The position numbers and the translations under genes are program-made. Positions 4,656-10,828 of a stretch of 12,182 nt of DNA are shown here, piece by piece. Below the pieces are notes generated by a model, which saw only the letters and a list, made by a program, of their open reading frames with translations, was not told the DNA's origin and searched no databases. The first letter of the stretch is position 1. Each line of letters begins with the position of its first letter. The DNA is from Methanomicrobiales archaeon (lineage in GTDB: Archaea > Halobacteriota > Methanomicrobia > Methanomicrobiales > Methanoculleaceae), in the NCBI GenBank assembly GCA_012521035.1, contig JAAYND010000128.1, forward strand, positions 1-12,182. The letters are read 5' to 3'.

Positions 4656-7601
4656 ATGGCCAGACGAGAGGCAGAACCGGGGCAGAAGGGAGACATTGAA
4701 CCGGAGGAGACCACAGAAGAACCGCCCTTCATCATCGCCGGCATCGGTGCATCCGCCGGGGGGCTTGAGGCCCTCGAGACCCTCTTCGGGAACATGCCCC
4801 CTGACACCGGGGCAGGGTTTGTGGTGGTCACCCACATGGATCCCGGGCATAGAAGCCTGCTCTCCGAGATCCTCCAGCGGGACACCACGATGCCGGTGGT
4901 AGAGATCGAGCACGGCATGGAGGTCCGGCCGAACTCGATATACGTGATCCCGCCAAACACCAACCTCACCATCCGGAAAGGCATCCTCTACCTCGAAGAA
5001 CCGTCCCGGCAGAGGGGGATGCGGCTACCGATCGACCACTTCTTCCGTGCACTGGCCCAGGACCAGGACTCCAGGGCGGTCGGCATCCTCCTCTCCGGCA
5101 TGGGGCATGATGGGGTGCTGGGGCTGCGTTCGCTAAAAGAGCGCCTCGGGATGGTGATGGTCCAGGATCCGATCACCGCAGAGTTCCCGAGCATGCCCCG
5201 GAGCGTCATCGTCTCCGGGCTCGCCGATTACATCGCGCCGGCAGAAGAACTCCCGGAACTGCTCGTCAACTACATCCAGTCCTTCCGGGGCCTCCACGAG
5301 GCGAGCCTGGAAGAGAAGAGGTACGCGAACACACGCACGAAGATCCTTGCCATGATCCGATTGCAGACAGGCGAAGACTACTCCATATTCAAAGAGAGCC
5401 TGATTCGCGGCCGGATAGAGCGGAGGATGGGGGTGCACCAGATCAGCGACGGCGAAGAGTATGTGCGTTACATCCAGGAGCATCCCGAGGAGATCGATAT
5501 CCTCGCGCGGGAGATCCCCACCGGACCGAACTGGTTCTTCCAGGATCCAGGGGTATGGAAGATCCTCCGCGAAGAGTTGTTGCCCGGGTTGATCCGGGCG
5601 AAAGCAGACGACAGTACGATCCGGGTCTGGGTCCCGGGATGTGCCACCGGGGAGCAGACCTACAGTATGGCCATAACACTCGAAGAGGTGCTCCAGTCAT
5701 CGGGCAGCGATATCCAGTACCAGATCTTCGCGACCGATATCGACCAGGAGAGGATCATCGAGGCGCGGGAGGGGATGTACATAGCGAACATCGAGGTGGA
5801 CGTATCTCCGGAACGACTGGAGCGCTTCTTCATAAAGAGGGATAGTACCTACCAGATCCGCCACGATATACGGGAAAAGACCATCTTTGCCCAGCACAAC
5901 ATCCTGAGCCACCCACCGTTCCTCCACCTGGATATTCTGGATGTCCAGGCCCTCCTCCTCTACACAGGTCCGGATGCGGTGCGAAAGCTGATACCGCTCT
6001 TCCAGTACGCCCTGAACCCCGACGGGATCCTCATCCTCGGCACCGATTACTCCGCCGGAAAACCCCCCGGGTATTTCGAACCCATCGATAAAACCCTGAA
6101 CATCTACCGGCGGGTTCAAACGCCCGAAGGGGGTGGAGTCCGGGTGAAACTCCCCTGCTCGCTCACCCCCACTCCCATGATCTCGGCGGCCGAATCCCGG
6201 GCCAGGGAGGAGAATGAAGCACCATCCATTGCTGCACTCGCCCGGGAGTGGTTGCTCGCGCAGTACGCTCCTCCGGCGGTGATCGTGAACGAGAACGGTG
6301 ATATCCTGTACTTCCAGGGGAGGACCGGGAAGTACCTGGAACCGCATCCCGGCAGGGCGACCCTGAACGTCTACACGATGGCACGGGAGGGTCTTCGCTA
6401 CCCGCTCACTTTCGCTGTCCGCGCCGCTGTCCAGGAGAACCGTACCATCACACGGGGACCGGTCTTTGTGCAGACGAACGGAGGCGAAGAGGCGATCCGC
6501 CTGACCGCCCGCCCGATACACCCGGTTGAGGGCGCAGAGGATCTCTTTATGATCGTCTTTGAACCGGCACAGGCCCCCGTCCTGGAGACCAGACACAGCG
6601 AAGAGGCTACCCCGCAGTCTGACCTCGATAAAGAACTCATGGAGACCAGGGTCCAGCTCCAGCGCACGATCGAGGATATGCAGGCCTCCCAGGAGGAACT
6701 CAGATCGATGAACGAGGAGCTCCAGAGTACGAACGAGGAACTGACGAGCATGAACGAAGAGCTGACGAGTTCCAAGGAGGAGCTCCAGTCTTTAAACGAG
6801 GAGCTCCTCACCGTCAACGCCGAGCATCAGAGGAAGATCGAGGAACTCTCGGAGAGCCATGATGATATGCACAACCTCCTGCAGAGCACCGATATCGCCA
6901 TGCTCCTCCTCGACAACGACCTCCGGGTGCGGCGGTTCACCGATCCCATCCGGCCCATCATCAACCTGCAGGCAGGAGATACAGGAAGATCCATCACTGA
7001 TCTCCGGATCGATATACAGGATGAGGACCTCGCGGAGGATGTGCTATCCGTGCTCGGCACCCTGCAGATGCAGACGAGGCGGGTGCAGACGGCGGATGGA
7101 AAATGGTACCTGATGCGGATCCTCCCCTACCGGACGATAGAGAACCGGATCGAGGGGGTCATCATCACCTTCACCGATATGACGCCGCTCAAGGAGATGG
7201 AGGTCTCCCTCGAGGAGGCCCGGAGGTATGCTGAGAACCTCATCGCCATCGTCCACGAACCCCTGCTGGTGCTGGATAGCGAACTCCGCGTTATATCCGC
7301 AAACAGTTCGTTCTATGCGGCATTCCAGGTCACGCCGGAAGAGACGGAAGGAAGACTGATCTACACACTGGGGAACCAGCAATGGAATATCCCCCGGCTC
7401 CGCGGCCTGCTCGAAGAGATCCTCCCCGGGCAGACGGAACTCGACGGTTTCCTGGTGGAACACGACTTTCCTGTGATCGGGCACCGGGTAATGCGGCTTA
7501 ACGCCAGGGCGCTATGCTCCGAGGTCGGACCCGGGAGGATCCTCCTCGCAATCGAGGACGTAACCGATCAGAGAGAGCAGGAGGAACCAGGGACCCCATG
7601 A
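4656..7601 (+). CDS. CheB-CheR-coiled-coil-PAS fusion protein with degenerate CheR domain (CheBR1)
   Basis: A 981-residue soluble signalling protein. Order: CheB methylesterase domain (about 25-205) with the triad Ser33 (GIGASAGG), His60 (THMDP) and Asp152 (GMGHDG); CheR domain (about 225-480); a PAS-like linker domain beginning WLLAQYAPPAV (about 527-650); a coiled coil with six EELxxxN heptads (680-721); PAS domains at about 741-855 and 858-975. There is no receiver domain before CheB and no kinase after the last PAS. CheB looks active. CheR does not: compared with CheBR2, the IGVTRFFRDP motif is TGPNWFFQDP (289-298), CSTGEEAYS is CATGEQTYS (329-337), and SCRN is DVQA (429-432), so S-adenosylmethionine binding and catalysis are probably lost, although FATDID is kept. 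The ATG at 4656 is supported by AGGTGA 12 bases upstream and fits the family start. It is followed 136 bp later by CheBR2, probably in the same transcript. Confidence 0.93.
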   Translation: MARREAEPGQKGDIEPEETTEEPPFIIAGIGASAGGLEALETLFGNMPPDTGAGFVVVTHMDPGHRSLLSEILQRDTTMPVVEIEHGMEVRPNSIYVIPPNTNLTIRKGILYLEEPSRQRGMRLPIDHFFRALAQDQDSRAVGILLSGMGHDGVLGLRSLKERLGMVMVQDPITAEFPSMPRSVIVSGLADYIAPAEELPELLVNYIQSFRGLHEASLEEKRYANTRTKILAMIRLQTGEDYSIFKESLIRGRIERRMGVHQISDGEEYVRYIQEHPEEIDILAREIPTGPNWFFQDPGVWKILREELLPGLIRAKADDSTIRVWVPGCATGEQTYSMAITLEEVLQSSGSDIQYQIFATDIDQERIIEAREGMYIANIEVDVSPERLERFFIKRDSTYQIRHDIREKTIFAQHNILSHPPFLHLDILDVQALLLYTGPDAVRKLIPLFQYALNPDGILILGTDYSAGKPPGYFEPIDKTLNIYRRVQTPEGGGVRVKLPCSLTPTPMISAAESRAREENEAPSIAALAREWLLAQYAPPAVIVNENGDILYFQGRTGKYLEPHPGRATLNVYTMAREGLRYPLTFAVRAAVQENRTITRGPVFVQTNGGEEAIRLTARPIHPVEGAEDLFMIVFEPAQAPVLETRHSEEATPQSDLDKELMETRVQLQRTIEDMQASQEELRSMNEELQSTNEELTSMNEELTSSKEELQSLNEELLTVNAEHQRKIEELSESHDDMHNLLQSTDIAMLLLDNDLRVRRFTDPIRPIINLQAGDTGRSITDLRIDIQDEDLAEDVLSVLGTLQMQTRRVQTADGKWYLMRILPYRTIENRIEGVIITFTDMTPLKEMEVSLEEARRYAENLIAIVHEPLLVLDSELRVISANSSFYAAFQVTPEETEGRLIYTLGNQQWNIPRLRGLLEEILPGQTELDGFLVEHDFPVIGHRVMRLNARALCSEVGPGRILLAIEDVTDQREQEEPGTP
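6693..6818 (+). repeat. Six 21-bp repeats coding for EELxxxN heptads in CheBR1
   Basis: Six consecutive in-phase heptads are encoded: EELRSMN, EELQSTN, EELTSMN, EELTSSK, EELQSLN, EELLTVN (residues 680-721). They form a two-stranded coiled coil between the sensor-like and PAS parts of the protein. Each heptad also fits the pattern E-E-x-x-[S/T], which resembles methylated glutamate pairs in chemoreceptors. The coil itself is a recognised feature of CheB-CheR-PAS proteins; the methylation idea is inference. Confidence 0.8.
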
Positions 7602-7737
7602 CCCGGGTGAGGGCTCACCGCCGGCCATCAAGGATATCCACAGGCTGGCCTGCACCGCACGACAACACCTGCAGGGGTGGAGGAGAGATCGGGTCGATGG
7701 CGGGAATGGGCAGTGCATGACGGCGGTGACGGGTGAG
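7602..7737 (+). other. Spacer between CheBR1 and CheBR2 with a small inverted repeat
   Basis: GGTGAG (7606-7611) and CTCACC (7614-7619) form an inverted repeat directly after the CheBR1 stop codon. With a usable loop of four bases the stem is only five pairs, and no T-run follows, so it is a weak candidate for termination or RNA processing. No TATA box stands out, which favours co-transcription of the two genes. The right end holds the CheBR2 ribosome binding site. Confidence 0.4.
7725..7729 (+). promoter_or_regulatory. Shine-Dalgarno sequence that decides the CheBR2 start
   Basis: GGTGA, complementary to the archaeal 16S rRNA 3' end, lies 8 bases before the ATG at 7738. The in-frame ATG at 7717 has no such sequence upstream, and another ATG at 7756 has only a weak GGGAGA. 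This favours 7738 as the translation start. Confidence 0.5.
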
Positions 7738-10671
7738 ATGGGAGAGAAGAGATCCATGGAGCATGATGAACACAGGAAGGAGGAGGCGAACAAACCTCTG
7801 GCGATCGTGGGCATCGGTGCATCCGCGGGCGGACTCGAGGCGTTCGAGCAGTTCTTCAGGAGCATGCCACCGGACACCGGGTTCGCCTTCGTGCTGATCA
7901 CGCATATGGATCCCGCTCAGAGAGGGCACCTGCCGGAGATCCTCCAGCGGTTCACCAGGATGCCCGTGCGGGAGACCGCGGACGGCATGAAGATCGAGGC
8001 GGACACGGTGTACGTGAAACCCGCCCGGGCCGATCTCACCATCTTCCATGGCACCATCGGACACCTGGAACCGGTCCGGGCGCGTGGCCTCCGGATGCCC
8101 ATCGACAGTTTCTTCCAGCACCTCGCTGAGGACCAGGGAGGGAGGGCGGTGGGGGTCGTCTTCTCCGGGACGGGAAGCGATGGAACACTCGGGATCAGGG
8201 CTATCAAAGAGCATATGGGCATGGTGATGGCCGAAGATCCGTCTTCGGCCCGGTTCAGCGGTATGCCCGGGAGTGCGATAGCTACCGGGCTTGTGGATTA
8301 CATCGCTCCGCCCGGGGAACTTCCCGATCTGCTCATCCAGTACATGAAGTTCTCCACCACCGATCCCGCAGGCGGCGTGCTCACCACGCCCTGGGTGGAG
8401 GCTGACCTGAAACGGATCTTCTCTCTTATCCGTCTGCGAACCGGTCAGGATTTCTCCCGATACAAGCGCAACACCGTCCGGAGGCGTATCGAGCGCCGGA
8501 TGGCCCTGCACCATATCCCGGGTATCGGGGGGTACATCACATTCCTTCACGAGAACCCACAGGAGATCGATGTCCTTGCACACGACCTCCTGATCGGGGT
8601 AACCCGGTTCTTCCGGGATCCGGGCGCCTGGGTTGTGCTGAAAGAGGAGATCCTCAAAGACCTGCTCCCCGCAAGAGAGCCGGGAGGGACGATCCGGGCC
8701 TGGATCGTGGGCTGCTCCACCGGCGAGGAGGCTTACAGCCTCGCCATCCTTCTCAGGGAATGCCTGGATGTCCTTGAGCGAACGGATACGATCCAGGTTT
8801 TTGCGACCGATGTGGATACGAGGGCGATCGGAGTCGCACGGCGCGGTACCTACCCGGCGAACATCGTCGCTGATCTCTCTCCCGGGCGACTGAAGCGCTT
8901 CTTCGTGAAGAAGGATAATACCTACCTCGTGAGTAAGGAGATCCGGGAGTGTGTGATCTTTGCGACGCAGAACGTCCTCTCGGATCCCCCGTTTACTCGC
9001 CTCGACATCCTCTCCTGCCGCAACCTCCTTATATACCTCTCGGCGGAACTGCAGAAGCAGGTGATACCCCTCTTTCAGTATGCCCTGAACCCGGGCGGGC
9101 TTCTCTTCCTCGGTACGGCTGAGTCGATCGGTGGGTTTGATGCCCGGTTCAAGACGATCGATAGCAGGTGGAAGATCTTCCAGCGTCGGGAGGGGACCCC
9201 ACCGCAGGCACCCTGGCTCGATACACTGGCCGTAATCGCACAACCCACAGTAGCGGAGGGGAAGGGGCGAGAGTTCGCGAGAGAAGAGGCGATCGTAACC
9301 GCACTCGCCCAGGAGTGGCTGCTCACGCAGTACGCCCCCCCGGCGGTGATCGTGAACGATGGCGGCGATATCCTGTACTTCCACGGCAGGACGGGGAGAT
9401 ACCTGGAACCCGGGCCTGGCAGGGCGACCCTGAACATCCACACGATGGCGCGACCTGCGATCCGGGATGCGTTGACACCCATCCTCCAGGCGGCCACCTG
9501 GGGGGAGGAGAGTTTCGCCCGGGCGGCTGTTCCCGCGCGAGTGAGCGCCGGGGAGCGGCAGGTCCTGCTCACTGTCCGGCCGGTCGGGAGGTGGGCGATG
9601 AGAGGCGGCATGCTCTATATCGTCATCTTCCAGGATGAAGAGGAGGTATATCAGGAGCATACTGGAGGTGAGATGGAGGAAGGCGCGGTGCCGGCCCCTG
9701 TCCCGGAGGCGGACCCGACGCATACGATCGCCCGGGTCCGCTTCCAGCTTCAGCATTCGCTCGAGGATATGCAGGCCTCTCAGGAAGAGCTCAGGTCGAT
9801 GAACGAGGAGCTCCAGAGCGCTAACGAGGAGTTGAAGAGAACGAATGAGGAGCTGACGGGTTCCAGGGAGGAACTTCAGTCTTTAAACGAGGAGCTCCTC
9901 GCCGTCAACGCTGAACACCAGAGGAAGATCAGTGAACTCTCGGAGCGCAACGACGATATGCGCAACTTCCTGCAGGTAACCAATATCGCCATGCTCTTCC
10001 TCGATAACGACCTCCGGGTGCGGCGGTTCACCGCCCCCCTCCAGCCCATCGTCAACCTCCAGGCGGGGGATGTGGGGCGGCCCATAACCGATCTTGCGGT
10101 CAACCTCAGATATGCGGAGTTCCTGGGCGATATCCGGGGAGTGCTCAGGACCCTGCAGATGCGAAAGAGGCCGGTGCAGACGAGAGGGGGGAAGTGGTTT
10201 GAGATGCGGATCCTGCCCTACCGGACGATAGAGAACCGGATCGAGGGTGTAGTGGTCACATTCGTCGATATCAACCGACGCAAAGAACTCGAGTCGTCTA
10301 TCGAGCGGGCGCGCGTTTACGCTGAGGAGATCATGGCCGTCGTCTGCGAGCCCCTGCTGGTGCTGGATGGCGAACTCCGCGTTATATCTGCTAACCGCCC
10401 GTTCTATGCGGCATTCCAGGTCCCGCCCGGTGAGGCCGGGGGGAAATCCATCTACGCACTCAAGGATGGGCAGTGGGATATTCCCCGACTCCGCATCCTG
10501 CTCGAGGAGATTCTGCCCGGAGAGGGAGAGGTCGAGGGATTCCTGGTGGAACACGATCTTCCCGGGATCGGGCACCGGGTGATGCGGATCAATGCACGGA
10601 TAGTACGCTCAGAGGTCGGATCTGACCGGATCCTCCTCGCCATCGAGGATGCCACTGGTTCGCCTTTGTAG
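7738..10671 (+). CDS. CheB-CheR-coiled-coil-PAS fusion protein with intact CheR motifs (CheBR2)
   Basis: A 977-residue paralogue of CheBR1 with the same layout: CheB (about 21-200), CheR (about 222-480), PAS-like linker (from about 527), coiled coil with six heptads (683-724), PAS (about 741-855) and a last PAS (about 861-975). The CheB triad is Ser29, His56 and Asp148. The CheR motifs are complete: IGVTRFFRDP (Thr289, Arg293), GCSTGEEAYS (326-334) and SCRN (426-429). It is therefore expected both to methylate glutamate side chains with S-adenosylmethionine and to remove the methyl groups. It lacks a receiver and a kinase domain; HK2 next door could supply phosphotransfer. Start chosen at ATG 7738 for its GGTGA; ATG 7717 would add 7 residues. 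High DNA similarity to CheBR1, including an identical 24-bp block with a rare TTA codon (9877-9900 and 6786-6809), shows tandem duplication. The substrate is not identifiable here, since no chemoreceptor gene is present. Confidence 0.93.
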   Translation: MGEKRSMEHDEHRKEEANKPLAIVGIGASAGGLEAFEQFFRSMPPDTGFAFVLITHMDPAQRGHLPEILQRFTRMPVRETADGMKIEADTVYVKPARADLTIFHGTIGHLEPVRARGLRMPIDSFFQHLAEDQGGRAVGVVFSGTGSDGTLGIRAIKEHMGMVMAEDPSSARFSGMPGSAIATGLVDYIAPPGELPDLLIQYMKFSTTDPAGGVLTTPWVEADLKRIFSLIRLRTGQDFSRYKRNTVRRRIERRMALHHIPGIGGYITFLHENPQEIDVLAHDLLIGVTRFFRDPGAWVVLKEEILKDLLPAREPGGTIRAWIVGCSTGEEAYSLAILLRECLDVLERTDTIQVFATDVDTRAIGVARRGTYPANIVADLSPGRLKRFFVKKDNTYLVSKEIRECVIFATQNVLSDPPFTRLDILSCRNLLIYLSAELQKQVIPLFQYALNPGGLLFLGTAESIGGFDARFKTIDSRWKIFQRREGTPPQAPWLDTLAVIAQPTVAEGKGREFAREEAIVTALAQEWLLTQYAPPAVIVNDGGDILYFHGRTGRYLEPGPGRATLNIHTMARPAIRDALTPILQAATWGEESFARAAVPARVSAGERQVLLTVRPVGRWAMRGGMLYIVIFQDEEEVYQEHTGGEMEEGAVPAPVPEADPTHTIARVRFQLQHSLEDMQASQEELRSMNEELQSANEELKRTNEELTGSREELQSLNEELLAVNAEHQRKISELSERNDDMRNFLQVTNIAMLFLDNDLRVRRFTAPLQPIVNLQAGDVGRPITDLAVNLRYAEFLGDIRGVLRTLQMRKRPVQTRGGKWFEMRILPYRTIENRIEGVVVTFVDINRRKELESSIERARVYAEEIMAVVCEPLLVLDGELRVISANRPFYAAFQVPPGEAGGKSIYALKDGQWDIPRLRILLEEILPGEGEVEGFLVEHDLPGIGHRVMRINARIVRSEVGSDRILLAIEDATGSPL
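9784..9909 (+). repeat. Six 21-bp repeats coding for EELxxxN heptads in CheBR2
   Basis: The heptads are EELRSMN, EELQSAN, EELKRTN, EELTGSR, EELQSLN and EELLAVN (residues 683-724), in the same order and number as in CheBR1. The first, second, fifth and sixth are nearly the same in the two proteins, and the third and fourth have diverged most. The two coils could pair with each other as well as with themselves. Confidence 0.8.
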
Positions 10672-10701
10672 AGATTCAGGGGACTCGAACCCTGAACAAA
10701 G
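10664..10701 (+). terminator. Stem-loop overlapping the CheBR2 stop codon (possible terminator)
   Basis: TTCAGGG (10675-10681) pairs perfectly with CCCTGAA (10690-10696) around an 8-base loop. Outside it, CTTTGT (10664-10669) can pair with ACAAAG (10696-10701) across a 5-base bulge; the two stems share one base. The structure includes the TAG stop (10669-10671). No T-run follows, so it may be an RNA 3'-end or stability element rather than a classical archaeal terminator. The complementary strand resembles a tRNA T-arm but is not one. Confidence 0.35.
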
Positions 10702-10738
10702 CCCGGTCCGGTGAGATACTGGCTGAGACACAAGCGGC

Positions 10739-10776
10739 AGGTATATTGACTTGCCTGTACAACTGTCAAAATATTA
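10739..10776 (+). promoter_or_regulatory. Probable HK2 promoter with a dyad element
   Basis: Two TATA-like sites occur in the 157-bp gap before HK2: GGTATATTG at 10740-10748 and AAATATTA near 10769-10775. Between and partly under them is an inverted repeat, TTGAC (10746-10750) and GTCAA (10765-10769), nearly concentric with the palindrome TGTACA (10756-10761). Start of transcription from the second TATA site would fall near 10798, giving a leader of about 30 bases. No clear Shine-Dalgarno sequence precedes the HK2 ATG. Confidence 0.35.
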
Positions 10777-10828
10777 CCGGTTATCACCGTCCTCCTGTAG
10801 TGAGAATCCGGCGGGGACCAGGCCATAC

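Noticed and set aside
5697..6596. Open frame of 299 codons antisense to CheBR1
   Set aside because: Same reason: no motif, unusual composition, and the opposite strand clearly codes for CheR and the following PAS-like domain.
6693..6818. CRISPR-like or satellite repeat because of the 21-bp periodicity
   Set aside because: The period is exactly seven codons in frame and only amino-acid spacing is kept, not DNA identity, as expected for a coding coiled coil.
7615..9756. Open frame of 713 codons antisense to CheBR2
   Set aside because: It has no recognisable domain, is Arg/Pro/Gly/Asp-rich and mirrors the codon bias of the sense gene. CheBR2 has complete CheB, CheR and PAS motifs over the same bases.
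4656..10671. A classical chemotaxis locus
   Set aside because: Only CheB and CheR domains occur. No chemoreceptor, CheA, CheW, CheY, CheC or CheD sequence and no archaellum gene is seen.
10672..10700. Possible tRNA fragment or attachment site on the minus strand (GGGTTCGAGTCCCC)
   Set aside because: A T-arm needs a 5-bp stem and a 7-base loop; here the loop is 8 bases when the stem pairs, and no D-arm, anticodon arm or acceptor stem fits around it. No integrase gene is present.
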